A stretch of 64,000 nt of DNA from VAZQ01 sp963835165 (GCA_963835165.1 CAWIGD010000037.1:124001-188000); one strand, 5' to 3'; positions 24,817 to 34,320 are shown, counted from the stretch's first letter. Numbers and translations are program-made. Notes: generated from the sequence alone by a model not told the origin.

Positions 24817-27405
24817 TCACCCTGCCATCGTCTCCTTCACCACGGTGACGAGCTGCTTGAGCGTGAACGGCTTGGCCAGGAAATTGAACTGCTTGTGGTC
24901 GGGCAGGGTCTTGTCGAAGGCGTCCTCGGCGTAGCCGGATACGAAGATGATCTTGATGTCGGGTTTGCGCTGCTTGAGTTCCTTCATCAGGGTCGGCCCG
25001 TCCATTTCCGGCATGACCACGTCCGACACCACGACATCGACTTGCCGCCCCTGCTTTTCGAGCTCCTCGAGCGCCTCGACGCCGTTGCCGGCCTCGATCA
25101 CGGTATAGCCGCGTGACTTGAGCCCGCGGGCGTTGAGCGCGCGCAGTTCTTCCTCGTCCTCCACCAGCAGGATGGTTCCCCGGCCGGTGAGATCGGTCGC
25201 GACGGTGCGCATGGCGTCGGCCGCGGAGATGGCGCCGGCGAGCGCCGGCGCCGTCGTCTCGGGCAGGTGCGGCGCCGGCAGGTCGTCGGCCACGGGAATG
25301 TAGCGCGGCAGGAAAATGCGGAAGATCGTGCCCTTGCCGAGCTCGGTCTCGACGAAGATGAAGCCCCCGGTCTGCTTGACGATCCCGTAGACCGTCGAGA
25401 GCCCCAGCCCGGTGCCTTTGCCGATATCCTTGGTGGTGTAGAAGGGGTCGAAAATCTTGTCGATGATCTCGGGCGCGATGCCGCTGCCGGTATCCTCGAC
25501 CTCGACCCGCACATATTCCCCGAGCGGCATCCCCTGGTTCTGGTGCGGCGCGCTCTCCTCGGCGCCGACATTGCCCGTGCGCAATGTGAGCGTGCCTCCG
25601 AGCGGCATGGCGTCGCGCGCGTTGATCGCCAGATTGATGACCACCTGCTCGAACTGGTGGACATCGGCCTTGACCGGCCAGAGGTCCCGCACCTGCGGCA
25701 CGTTGAGCGTGATGTTCTCGCCGATGAGGCGCTTGAGCAGCACCGTGAGATCCGACAGCGCCTCGCCGAGATCGAGCACCACCGGGCGCATGGTCTGCTT
25801 GCGCGAGAACGCCAGCAGCTGCCGCACCAGGCTCGCCGCACGGTTGGCGTTCTGCTTGATCTGCATGATGTCCTGGAACGACGGATCGGTCGGCCTGTGC
25901 GCGTTCAGCAGGAAGTCGGTCGCCATCATGATGGCGCCGAGCAGGTTGTTGAAGTCGTGCGCGATGTTGCCGGCGAGCCGGCCGATCGTTTCCATCTTTT
26001 GCTGTTGAGCGAGCTGGTTCTCAAGCGTGCGCTGCTGCGTGGTCTCGAGCGCGTAGACGATCGCCGCCTCCTGGTCGCGCTCCTGCTCGTCCTCGATCGC
26101 GGTGACGAAGAAGCTCGCGAAGCGCTCGCCCGCGCCGGCCAGCGCGGCATCGACCGGGGCGATCTCGCCCTGCCCTTCCCCCGCCTGCCGGATCGCGGCT
26201 TCGAGCGCGTCGCGGTCGCGCTCGGCCACGACCGCGAGAATCGAGCGGTCGCCGGAACTCTCGCCCTTGAACGCGGGGTTGAACAGGTGCGCGAAGCGCG
26301 CGTTGGAATCCGCGATCCGGCCCTGCTTGTCGACGGTGGCGATCGCCATCGGGGTATTCTGGAAGAACCGCATGAAGCGGACTTCGGCAGCGCGCTGCGG
26401 GTCGATGCCGCCGTCGCGGGAGCGATTAAGTACGAGGGTGCGCGATGGTCCGGGCGCGCCGTCCGCGCCGAACGCAATCTTGTGGAACAACCGGGCCGGA
26501 ACAGTGCGGCCGGTGCGGGTCTTGAGGTCGATATCGAGAATCTCGGTCTTAACGTCGCCCGGCACGGCAGCAAGCGTGGTGAGGAGCGCCGCGCCCTCGC
26601 CCGCGAGGACGTCGTCGAGCTTGAGACCGCCGGAGCCGACCTGCGCGAGATCATGGTCGAGCCAATTGGCGAGCGTGGCGTTGAGATAGACGATGTTGCC
26701 GTTGGCCTCGGCCGAAAAGAAGCCCGCCGGCGCGTGGTCGAGATAGTCGATCGCGTGCTGCAGCTCCTGAAACACATTCTCGTGGCGCTCGAGCTCGCGC
26801 GTCACGTCGGCCAGGGCCCAGACGGTCATGCGGGATTCGCGCTTGCCTTCGCCGAGCGGACGCACGCGGATGCGCAGCCAACGTGCCGCCTCGCCGGCAT
26901 GCGCGCCGATGCGGACTTCTTCCTGACCGCGGCGGCCCTCGCGCGCGGCCTTCAGCAGGCGATACACCGCTTCCGAAACGCCGGGGTCGCCGACGAAGAC
27001 GCGCTCGACCGGACGTACGTCTTGCGGACCGGGCGCCTCGACCAGGCGGAGATAGGCGCCATTGGCGTAGAGCACGCGTCCGCTCGCGTCCGTGACCAGG
27101 ATGCCCTCGTTGGCGCCATCGACCACGCTCTTGAGCAGAGGACTCGCAGCCTCGCGCCCGGATGTACGCAGAATGCCGGCCGCGAGCGCGAACGCCAGGA
27201 ATACGCCGACCATCGCCAGCACGGCGAGCAGCGCGAGAATGTAGGGCTCGGCCTTGGCACGGCCGATGAACAGGAGCCCGCCGGCGGCGCCGATCAGGAC
27301 AAGCGCGATCAGCAGCACCAGGCCGATGCTGCCTCCCCCGCGGCTCGTCCGCGTCCGATCAATCGGCGCGCGGGCATTGTCGTCGGGCGATTGCTGCTGC
27401 GGCAT
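24817..27405 (-). CDS. cckA: Hybrid sensor histidine kinase CckA
   Basis: An 862-residue membrane kinase. Two N-terminal helices (IGLVLLIALVLIGAAGGLLF and ILALLAVLAMVGVFLAF) are followed by PAS domains, then the HisKA domain with the phospho-His in GNIAHDFNNLLGAI near residue 485. HATPase motifs are NLAINARDAMP, DTGSGIAPEIIDKIF and GLGLSTVYGIVKQTGG. A C-terminal receiver has its Asp in VVVSDVVMPEMDG near residue 794. This is the CckA layout; in alphaproteobacteria it feeds ChpT and CtrA to control cell cycle and motility. The ATG at 27405 is chosen to begin MPQQQSPDDNARAP. Confidence 0.93.
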   Translation of the reverse strand: MPQQQSPDDNARAPIDRTRTSRGGGSIGLVLLIALVLIGAAGGLLFIGRAKAEPYILALLAVLAMVGVFLAFALAAGILRTSGREAASPLLKSVVDGANEGILVTDASGRVLYANGAYLRLVEAPGPQDVRPVERVFVGDPGVSEAVYRLLKAAREGRRGQEEVRIGAHAGEAARWLRIRVRPLGEGKRESRMTVWALADVTRELERHENVFQELQHAIDYLDHAPAGFFSAEANGNIVYLNATLANWLDHDLAQVGSGGLKLDDVLAGEGAALLTTLAAVPGDVKTEILDIDLKTRTGRTVPARLFHKIAFGADGAPGPSRTLVLNRSRDGGIDPQRAAEVRFMRFFQNTPMAIATVDKQGRIADSNARFAHLFNPAFKGESSGDRSILAVVAERDRDALEAAIRQAGEGQGEIAPVDAALAGAGERFASFFVTAIEDEQERDQEAAIVYALETTQQRTLENQLAQQQKMETIGRLAGNIAHDFNNLLGAIMMATDFLLNAHRPTDPSFQDIMQIKQNANRAASLVRQLLAFSRKQTMRPVVLDLGEALSDLTVLLKRLIGENITLNVPQVRDLWPVKADVHQFEQVVINLAINARDAMPLGGTLTLRTGNVGAEESAPHQNQGMPLGEYVRVEVEDTGSGIAPEIIDKIFDPFYTTKDIGKGTGLGLSTVYGIVKQTGGFIFVETELGKGTIFRIFLPRYIPVADDLPAPHLPETTAPALAGAISAADAMRTVATDLTGRGTILLVEDEEELRALNARGLKSRGYTVIEAGNGVEALEELEKQGRQVDVVVSDVVMPEMDGPTLMKELKQRKPDIKIIFVSGYAEDAFDKTLPDHKQFNFLAKPFTLKQLVTVVKETMAG

Positions 27406-27735
27406 GATTGGAATCGGCTCAATTGGCCTCGACCTGAGTGCCCTAGCCGCTGAGTCCACGCAAGGGGTTCACGCGCGAGCGCCGGTCGAGCGGTGGGTTC
27501 CACGCGCCTTCGCCGGTCGAAGGCCCCGCCGACGCCCCAAAACTGCTCGCGTCCCGGCGGCCGCTTCGTGCCGCCGCCGATTGCGCGTCAGCGCTCCAAT
27601 ACCGGCGGCCGATGCAATTGATTCTATGGATTGATGGTCGTTGCGGGCAATTCGAGGCAAATCCCGCCATTGAACCGCCGTTTACCAAGACGTAGCTTTG
27701 GCATATGGATGGTGGAGTCTTGGAGCCCATCTATC

Positions 27736-27750
27736 TTAATTCTTTGTTAG
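27736..27750 (+). promoter_or_regulatory. CtrA-like box (TTAA-N7-TTAG)
   Basis: TTAA-TTCTTTG-TTAG differs by one base from the CtrA consensus TTAA-N7-TTAA. It lies about 90 bases upstream of the FliO-like start and 330 upstream of cckA. Sequence match only. Confidence 0.45.
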
Positions 27751-27780
27751 TATTCACGGCGACGGATATTGCCAGCGGCG

Positions 27781-27788
27781 TTAACCAT
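27781..27788 (+). promoter_or_regulatory. CtrA half-site (TTAACCAT)
   Basis: TTAACCAT is the strong half-site found at many CtrA promoters. It lies 54 bases before the TTG start of the FliO-like gene, close to where a promoter would be. A chance 8-mer cannot be excluded. Confidence 0.4.
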
Positions 27789-27841
27789 TCGGGCGACCCC
27801 GATCGACACGCCACACCCCTGGGACGCAGGGAGGAGTGATC

Positions 27842-29080
27842 TTGGATACCTTGTTCGGCGAAGGACAGACCGGTCCTAAAATTCTGCTGTTCCTGGTGGT
27901 GGTGCTGGGCCTGCTCGCGCTCGCCTTCTGGCTGTTGCGCCGGTTTGGCGGCGGACGGCTTGGCGGTGCGTCGACGCGTGGTCGCCAGCCGCGGCTTGCC
28001 ATGATCGATCAGGCGGCGATCGACAACCGCCGCCGCCTCGTGCTCATCCGCCGCGACAATGTGGAACATCTCCTCATCATCGGCGGACCGACCGACGTTG
28101 TGATCGAACAGAACATCGTGCGCGCGGGAGTGCCATTGGCTCCTGGGCGGCCGGCAGCGGCGACCGATACGCTGCCGCGCGCAGTCCCGCTCGGCGAGGA
28201 CACCACGTGGCCGCTGCAGCCGGAACCCGCGCCGAAGCCCGAGGGCGCGCCGCGCGCGGAACCCTCGCTGCGCGCGGAACCCGCGCCGCGGTCGCAGCGT
28301 CCGCCGACCAGTGTCGAAGACTCGATCCAGTGGCCGGGCGACGCCGAGACGCCGGCGGCGCCTTTGCCCGCTCCTTCACCCGCGGCCGCGCCGCGGGACC
28401 GCAAACCATTCGCTGTCGATCCGCTTGCAGGCCTGGCGGAAGAGCTCTCGCGCATCCCGCCGGCTCCCGCCCCGGGCGGGCTCGAACCGCGCCCAGCGCC
28501 ACGCCGCGCGCCGCGGCCTTCGCTGCCGGCCTCGCCGGCAGCTCCGACTGCCGACGCCCCGCTGACTCCGGCCAGCGACCAAAATCTTTCCGAGATGGCG
28601 CAACGGCTGGAGGCTGCGCTGCGGCGTCCCAAGTCGGCTGAGAAGTCGGGCGGGAAACCTGGCGACTCCGCCCAGCCCGGGCCCCGACCGGAGCCGGCTG
28701 GGCCGGCCCTGGAGGACTTCGCGCCGCCTCCCGCCTCGCGGCTGGGAGCCGCGCTGCGCCGCCCGTTCAGCACCGACGATGTCCGTGCCGGCCCGTTCGC
28801 ACCGAAAACAGCGGGCGAGGCCGCCGCGGGCGACATGGACGAATTTGCGCCCGCTCCATCCGGACCGCGATTCGACACTGTCCCCCGCCGTCCGTTCCAG
28901 ACCGACGAGGCCCGCCCCACGCCGCCCGCACCGGCCGCGAATGAAGAGGCTGCGCCGCCCGCGCACACCCAGGAATCCGCCGATGTCACCGACGGCAAGC
29001 CGGCGCCGCCGAAATCGCTCTACGACAGTCTCGAGCAGGAGATGGCGAGCCTGTTGAATCGCCCACCGTCGAAACCCTGA
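27842..29080 (+). CDS. FliO-like membrane protein with long Pro/Ala-rich tail
   Basis: About 412 residues. A short N-terminus leads to one membrane helix (ILLFLVVVLGLLALAFWLL). A conserved FliO-type cytoplasmic segment follows: RLAMIDQAAIDNRRRLVLI, then RRDNVEHLLIIGGPTDVVIE. Residues from about 95 on are low-complexity, rich in Pro, Ala and Arg, with recurring RRPF (ALRRPFSTDD, VPRRPFQTDE) motifs. FliO helps assemble the flagellar export gate, but this family also occurs away from flagellar genes. The TTG at 27842 with GGGAGG seven bases upstream is preferred over the GTG at 27836. CtrA-like boxes lie upstream. Confidence 0.7.
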   Translation: MDTLFGEGQTGPKILLFLVVVLGLLALAFWLLRRFGGGRLGGASTRGRQPRLAMIDQAAIDNRRRLVLIRRDNVEHLLIIGGPTDVVIEQNIVRAGVPLAPGRPAAATDTLPRAVPLGEDTTWPLQPEPAPKPEGAPRAEPSLRAEPAPRSQRPPTSVEDSIQWPGDAETPAAPLPAPSPAAAPRDRKPFAVDPLAGLAEELSRIPPAPAPGGLEPRPAPRRAPRPSLPASPAAPTADAPLTPASDQNLSEMAQRLEAALRRPKSAEKSGGKPGDSAQPGPRPEPAGPALEDFAPPPASRLGAALRRPFSTDDVRAGPFAPKTAGEAAAGDMDEFAPAPSGPRFDTVPRRPFQTDEARPTPPAPAANEEAAPPAHTQESADVTDGKPAPPKSLYDSLEQEMASLLNRPPSKP

Positions 29081-29112
29081 GCGACATCGCGGACGGCGGA
29101 GAACCGGAACAG

Positions 29113-30109
29113 CTACTGCAGCGTGACGCCGGCGATCTTGACCGCCTCGCCCCAGAGCGCGATCTCCTTCGCGATGAAGGCCGCGAACGCCGCCGGGCTC
29201 GCATCCTCGGCCGGCTCGACGCCGGCCTTTTGCATGAGCTCGACGAATTGCGGGTCCTTGAGCGCGCGCGCGAACTCCGCCGCCATGCGATCGATGATGT
29301 CCTTGGGCGTACCGGCCGGTGCCATCATGCCGGTCCAGGACACCATGTGGAACCCGGGGAAACCCTGTTCGGCGAGGCTCGGCACCTCGGGCGCTTCGCG
29401 CGCGCGCGTGGCGCTCGACACCGCCAGCATGCGGATCAGGCCGGCGCGCGCCTGCGGCAGCGCTTCCGAAATCGGCACGAACATGGCCGGGATGTGGCCG
29501 GCGATGAGATCGGTGAGCGCGGGCGCCGTGCCGCGATAGCTCACGCCAGTCATTTCGAGACCGGCGCGCTTGAGGAAGAGCGACATCAGGAGATTGCTCG
29601 CGCTGCCCGGCCCGCCGCCGCCGGCATACGGCGAGCTTTTCCTTTTGCGCCTTCACATAGGCGACGAATTCCGGAACCGTCTGCGCCGGCAATTTCGGGT
29701 TCACGATCAGCACCTGCGGCGCCACGCCGAACAGGCTGATGGGCGCCAGATCCTTGACCGGGTCGTAGCCGACCTTGGAGATCGCGGGAAAGATGGCGAT
29801 GACGGAGGTGCTCGCCCACAGCAGCGTGTTGCCGTCCGCCGGCGCGCGGGCGACCGCCTCGGTTGCAATGATGCCGTTGCCGCCGACCCGGTTCTCGACC
29901 ACGAATTGCTGGCCGAAGGCCTCGCTCAGGCGCGACGCGGCAAGCCGACCCATCACGTCGATATTGCCGCCCGCTGCGAACGGCACCAGGACCTTCACCG
30001 GCCGCTGCGGCCAGGTCTGCGCGAGCGCGGCACCGGCTGCAGCGACCAGCGCAACTGCAACGAGCGAATAGCGAATGGGGAGCAGCGAATAGAACGCGCC
30101 AAACGTCAT
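29113..30109 (-). pseudogene. TctC/Bug-type solute-binding protein, frameshifted
   Basis: Tripartite tricarboxylate transporter binding protein family (Bug). The N-terminal part has a signal ending ALAQ, then WPQRPVKVLVPFAAGGNIDV and VVENRVGGNGIIATEAVARAP. After KEKLA at about 29631 the frame breaks: one extra base turns the expected AYAGGGGPGSASNLL into an unrelated frame. The C-terminal half (VSYRGTAPALTDLIAGHIPAM, MMAPAGTPKDIIDRMA) continues in the other frame to 29113. Removing one base restores a ~332-aa protein. No TctA/TctB genes are nearby. Confidence 0.8.
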
Positions 30110-30145
30110 TTTACGACCCGTCACTCGCTACTCGATTCGCCGGCG
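30057..30145. repeat. TCGC-rich short repeat at the start of the broken Bug gene
   Basis: Degenerate copies of GCTATTCGC / ACTCGCTACTCG-type units occur on both sides of the start codon: GCGAATAGCGAATGGGG at about 30063 and CACTCGCTACTCGATTCGCC at about 30121. The signal peptide residues FYSLLPIRYSL are encoded by this repeat, so the repeat has been recruited into the coding sequence. Confidence 0.45.
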
Positions 30146-30150
30146 TCGCG

Positions 30151-30591
30151 TCACTCGTCGCGATAGATGCGCTCGCGCCGCTCGTGACGCTCCTGTGCCT
30201 CGACCGAGAGCGTCGCGATGGGGCGCGCTTCGAGCCGCTTGAGCGCGATCGGCTCGCCGGTCTCCTCGCAATAGCCGTAGGTGCCGTCGTCGAGGCGGGC
30301 GATCGCCGCATCGATCTTGGCGATCAGCTTGCGCTGGCGGTCGCGGGCCCGCAGCTCGATCGCCCGGTCCGTTTCGGAGGACGCGCGGTCGGCCAGATCG
30401 GGATGATTCTCGCTCTCGGCTTGAAGATGCGCCAGCGTCTCCTTCGCCTCTTTCAGAATCTCCTCCTTCCAGGTGAGCAGCTTGTGGCGGAAATACTCCC
30501 GCTGGCGCTCATTCATGAAAGGCTCTTTGTCGGAAGGTCGGTAGGTCTTGTTCTTGTCGAGTAGTGCCACGCCGTTCTTCTGCGAAGACAT
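30151..30591 (-). CDS. dksA: RNA polymerase-binding transcription factor DksA
   Basis: A 146-residue DksA. The coiled-coil N-terminal half includes MNERQREYFRHKLLTWKEEI, and the C-terminal zinc-finger-like segment reads YGYCEETGEPIALKRLEARP, ending RHERRERIYRDE. Only one of the four classical zinc cysteines is kept, as in alphaproteobacterial DksA. It binds the RNA polymerase secondary channel and, with ppGpp, adjusts transcription of rRNA and amino-acid genes. It stands alone, 42 bases upstream of the broken Bug gene. Confidence 0.93.
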   Translation of the reverse strand: MSSQKNGVALLDKNKTYRPSDKEPFMNERQREYFRHKLLTWKEEILKEAKETLAHLQAESENHPDLADRASSETDRAIELRARDRQRKLIAKIDAAIARLDDGTYGYCEETGEPIALKRLEARPIATLSVEAQERHERRERIYRDE

Positions 30592-30794
30592 TGCAACCCC
30601 GTCCGAAAACCAAGCGAACCCCCTGCTCGCGCGGCGAGCTTATATCGGGCCGCGCGATGCGGGACAATAACGGAATTGTGGCAAGCCCCGTTTTCGGTGC
30701 GGTGCAAAAGGAACCGGGCCCAGACGGCCGCCGCGCAGCCTTGGCGGCGCCACATATCGCCGGTTGCCGTGCCCCTCTCGAGCGCGCGCCCGAC

Positions 30795-31574
30795 TCACTC
30801 GCCGGGCTTCACCGCCGGACGTTCCACCGCCTTGATCGACTCGGCGCTGGCGGTGGATGCGGGCGCGCTGGCGGGGAAGCTGATGCGCAGATCGGAAATT
30901 TCCTCGACCAGCGCCACACCGTCGCCGGTGGTCATGGCAAGGACATGACCGCCCCGCGTCTTGTCGGCGCTGAGAAAATGAAAATGCCAGCCGGCCACAT
31001 TGACCGAGCTCGCCGCTGCCGGGAACCGAAAGCCGATCAGGGTGCCTTGCACGTCGTCGAGCGTGTGGACGACCTGCTGCGTCTTGATGACCTCGACCAG
31101 GGAGCGATAGGGAGGATTTTGCTTGGGCTCGCTGCGGATCCGGAGCGCCTGGAACCGGCCGTCCACCCGCGCTGCCAAGATGCGGGAGGCGCTGTACGGG
31201 AGCGCGTCGAGCGCCGCCTCGAGTTGCTCCAGCGACTGTCCCGCGGCGACCGCCATCGAGGATTGCGGCTGGAGCAGCACGACCACCGCGAACGGGGTGA
31301 GTTCGGACGGGTCGACCAGATGGGCGCGGCCGTCGACGGTGGCGCGGTAGACCTGGCCATCGAGCACCATCATCTCCCCGTCCACGCCGTTGAAGGTGCC
31401 CAAGCCGAAGTTGCCATGGCTGAGGAGCTCGCCAACGGTGATCGTGCCGTCATAGCCGCCGGCCAGCAGGCTGGAAATGGTGGATACCTGATAGGCCTCG
31501 GCGGCGTGCGCGGGCAGGCCGGGAACCGCGAACAACGCAAGCGCAAGCACGCGCCAAAGCATCCGGCGAACCAT
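30795..31574 (-). CDS. Acetolactate decarboxylase with signal peptide
   Basis: A 259-residue protein of the AlsD/BudA family, which turns alpha-acetolactate into acetoin. The start at 31574 follows AGGAG and gives a signal peptide, MVRRMLWRVLALALFAVPG to AHAAE. Family blocks are YQVSTISSLLAGGYDGTITV, GNFGLGTFNGVDGEMMVLDG and the zinc site GWHFHFLSADKTRGGHVL with three His. Export is unusual for an enzyme normally paired with cytoplasmic acetolactate synthase; no AlsS-like gene lies nearby. The C-terminal ~35 residues are Ala/Ser-rich. Confidence 0.87.
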   Translation of the reverse strand: MVRRMLWRVLALALFAVPGLPAHAAEAYQVSTISSLLAGGYDGTITVGELLSHGNFGLGTFNGVDGEMMVLDGQVYRATVDGRAHLVDPSELTPFAVVVLLQPQSSMAVAAGQSLEQLEAALDALPYSASRILAARVDGRFQALRIRSEPKQNPPYRSLVEVIKTQQVVHTLDDVQGTLIGFRFPAAASSVNVAGWHFHFLSADKTRGGHVLAMTTGDGVALVEEISDLRISFPASAPASTASAESIKAVERPAVKPGE

Positions 31575-31682
31575 CGTAAGCTCCTGGTGAAGGGGTGCGC
31601 GACTTGATCCGAAATGCATTTGCCCGTCAACTCGCCGATGACGCCGGCGGCCGTCGAGCGCGACGTTCGTGCGCAATCGCGT

Positions 31683-32633
31683 CTATTTCGGAATCTGCAC
31701 GAGATCGTCGAGTTGGTTCGCCGTCAGCGGCTGGCTGAGATATTTGAATTTGACGGCGTCGGGCACGAGATCGTTCAGTCCCAGCACCCGGTCGGGGATC
31801 AGCATTTCCTTGGGGTCGAACTCCTCGCGTACCCGCCGTGCATCCTCGATGCTGATCTTGGCAAATTCCGCGTAGATCTTCGGCGCCTCGTCGCTCGCAT
31901 ACATCCAATCCACGGTCTCGCGGTAAGCCCGCATGAAGCGACGATAGACGTCGGGTCTGCCGTCGAGATCCGCCTTGTTGGCGATGAGCACCCGAACCGT
32001 ATGCCCTTTCACCAACGGAAGCTCGGCGGATCGCACGATGACCCGTATCTCGCCCTTGCGCAGCGCCTCCATGGCGTAGGGCGGAGCGGACCAGCCGGCA
32101 TCGATCTGCCCCGACATGACCATGGTGAAGGTCGCCGGAAAACCGCCGGTTGCGACCAGCTTGGCATCGACTTTGTAGAGCTCGACGAAGGCCAGCGCGT
32201 TCGCGTGCGTGGACGAACCATTGGTGGAATACGCCATGGTGCGGCCCTTCATGTCCGCCATCGATTTGACCGGTGATTCCGCGCGCACATACCAATACGC
32301 GTCCTCTCCGGTCGATTCCGCACCGATGATGCGGATCGGCGCACCCTTGGCGTAGGCGCCCATGACGCCGAACGTGCCGGCAGCGACTCCGATATCGACG
32401 CTGCCGGCGATCGTCGCCTGCATCGTCTCGCCGCTGCCGCTGGTGAACAGCAGATCGAGGTCGAGATCGTGCTTGCGGAAAATGCCGGCGCGCTCGCCCA
32501 GCGCGGCCGGAGCACCGTGCCATATTTCGCGCTGGCCGACCGCGATCTTGAGCTTGTCCGCCGCGGACACCGGTGTCGCTGCCAGCCATCCCACGGCGGC
32601 GACCGCAAACACGAGCCGGGCGGCATGCAGCAT
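31683..32633 (-). CDS. NMT1/SsuA-type ABC transporter substrate-binding protein
   Basis: A 316-residue periplasmic binding protein. The signal peptide is MLHAARLVFAVAAVGWLAAT, ending SAAD. The mature protein shows the SsuA/TauA/NMT1 fold: KHDLDLDLLFTSGSGETMQA, AGSVDIGVAAGTFGVM, and GQIDAGWSAPPYAMEAL. Ligands of this family include nitrate, taurine, sulfonates and thiamine precursors. No permease or ATPase gene is adjacent, so it is an orphan component here. Ligand unknown. Confidence 0.85.
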   Translation of the reverse strand: MLHAARLVFAVAAVGWLAATPVSAADKLKIAVGQREIWHGAPAALGERAGIFRKHDLDLDLLFTSGSGETMQATIAGSVDIGVAAGTFGVMGAYAKGAPIRIIGAESTGEDAYWYVRAESPVKSMADMKGRTMAYSTNGSSTHANALAFVELYKVDAKLVATGGFPATFTMVMSGQIDAGWSAPPYAMEALRKGEIRVIVRSAELPLVKGHTVRVLIANKADLDGRPDVYRRFMRAYRETVDWMYASDEAPKIYAEFAKISIEDARRVREEFDPKEMLIPDRVLGLNDLVPDAVKFKYLSQPLTANQLDDLVQIPK

Positions 32634-32825
32634 GACGCGTCTCCTTCCCTCTTGCCTATGACCTCGGGATCAGCCCACGCACGATCGAGATCTACCGGCC
32701 GAACCTCATGACCAAGATGCAGGCTTTGGCCGTTCCGGCATTGTAGCGGAGTTGCCCTTGTACTTCCTCGCCCTAGCCGCCGATTACGACGGCACGATTG
32801 CCGATCATGGTTTTGTCGCAAGGCG

Positions 32826-33647
32826 TCAGTGAGACATGAGACAACAGATCGGGCTCGTCGCGACAAGGTCTCTGGTCATGCCGCCGAAGACCCATTCGCC
32901 GAGGCGGCTGTGTCCATAGGCGCCGGTCACAAGCAGATCCGCGCCTTCTTCCTGGGCGACGCGGATCAATTGCGCAGCGCCAGAAGCTCTTTGCTCAAGT
33001 ATGACCCTGGGACCGCCGTTGATCCGGTGCCACGTCAAATAACGAGTCAGGTCATCAAGATGCCGGAGCGCGGTATTCTCCTCGTCCCCCTTGCAAGCTT
33101 CGACGATCGTTACGCGCGCTGCAGCTTGCAAGAGAGGAAGCGCGTCGTACACTGCCCGACGTGCCTCGCGGGTGTCCTTCCAACCGATCACGACACGCTC
33201 GGCTCGCAGCGTACTCACTCCGTCGGGTACGACCAGAGTCGGACGACCCATCTTCAGAACTGCTTCGCCCGGATCGAGCGCCCTGTAAGCGCCTCCCGTT
33301 GCCGTCGCCTGCCCAATAACTACAAGATCGGCACTGCGCGCCGCGCGTGCCATTGCCTCAATCGGCAGGTCGAGTGATGAACGCCATTCGATCCTTTGTG
33401 GATCGCCGCCCGCAACGCCCTTAAACCACTTGCCTCTGTCTGCAAGCTTCGCCGTCATCAAATCGATATCCATGGACGTCGGTCCATCGAGCAGCATCCC
33501 ATCAGCGGCTATTGGCGGCGGTAGCGTGAGCGCCGATAGTCCGATCAGCATTGAGTTGAACTTGCCTGCAAGCGTTGCGGCAAGACGCACGCGGTCCTCC
33601 GGCGTGGCATCGGCCTCCACGTACACCATGATGGATGCGTAACTCAT
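32826..33647 (-). CDS. Universal stress protein, tandem UspA domains
   Basis: A 273-residue protein with two UspA-type halves. The first is degenerate. The second has the ATP-binding region GADLLVTGAYGHSRLGEWVF followed by ATSPICCLMSH. Base composition here is visibly less GC-rich than in most of the window. It lies in a remnant of a stress-related cluster with truncated groEL and BON genes just beyond. Usp proteins of this type are induced by starvation, oxygen limitation or envelope stress. Confidence 0.87.
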   Translation of the reverse strand: MSYASIMVYVEADATPEDRVRLAATLAGKFNSMLIGLSALTLPPPIAADGMLLDGPTSMDIDLMTAKLADRGKWFKGVAGGDPQRIEWRSSLDLPIEAMARAARSADLVVIGQATATGGAYRALDPGEAVLKMGRPTLVVPDGVSTLRAERVVIGWKDTREARRAVYDALPLLQAAARVTIVEACKGDEENTALRHLDDLTRYLTWHRINGGPRVILEQRASGAAQLIRVAQEEGADLLVTGAYGHSRLGEWVFGGMTRDLVATSPICCLMSH

Positions 33648-33828
33648 GAGGCGCTCCCAAAGCTGCTGCTATTTCAATTTAACTTAGGCGCGAATGCACA
33701 ACGCCCTATTGATTCAAGTCAGGGTCAGCACGGGGCCTTAGGCAATCGTAGCCGGCGCAGACGGATCTGTTGTTCTTCCTGCCGGACACCAAATCGCATC
33801 GGCAGGTTATTTCTTGAGCGCGTTAGCG

Positions 33829-34320
33829 CTACATAGCAATCTCGGCCTCGCGTGCCGAATCTTTCTTCTCTTCAGGCATCTCCGTCATGGTGGCTTCAGT
33901 GAGCAGCAACACACTTGCGACGGATACGGCATTCTCAAGCGCAACGCGGACGACCTTGGCCGGATCGATAATTCCCGCCTCCACGAGGTCGACATACTCC
34001 TTGCGAGTCGCGTCGAAGCCGTAGTTGCCCTTGCCTTCCAGCATGCGGGCGACCACGACCCCGCCATCGATGGAAGAATTCTCGGCGATCTGCCGCGCCG
34101 GCGCTTCTAGCGCGCGCCTGAGTATTTGCAGTCCCGTCCGTTCATCGCCGGAACATTTGGCCTCCTCAGCAGCCAAGGCTTCTGTGCAACGGAGTAGTGC
34201 AAGTCCCCCTCCAGGGACGATTCCCTCAGCCACTGCCGCCTTGGTGGCGCTGATGGCGTCATCCGGCGCTTCCTTCTTTGATTTCATCTCGGACTTTGAC
34301 GGAGCCCCGACCCGAACCAC
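33829..34320 (-). pseudogene. GroEL, C-terminal fragment only
   Basis: Encodes about the last 160 residues of a chaperonin: VVRVGAPSKSEMKSKKE, then DAISATKAAVAEGIVPGGG, GYDFDAT-like NYGFDATRKEYVDLVEAGI, and ENAVSVASVLLLTEA. A full GroEL is about 545 aa, so the apical domain and the N-terminal equatorial half are gone. The break lies at about 34321-34329, where the sequence switches to a BON-domain gene on the other strand. It lacks the usual GGM tail. No valid start exists; it is a remnant. Confidence 0.88.

Larger units (their letters stand above)
27406..27841. other. Divergent intergenic region between cckA and FliO-like gene
   Basis: About 436 bases without a gene. The half near cckA is GC-rich with no clear signal. 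The half near the FliO-like gene becomes A+T-richer and contains two CtrA-like boxes, listed separately. Short antisense frames here have no domain and are taken as noise. Confidence 0.6.
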
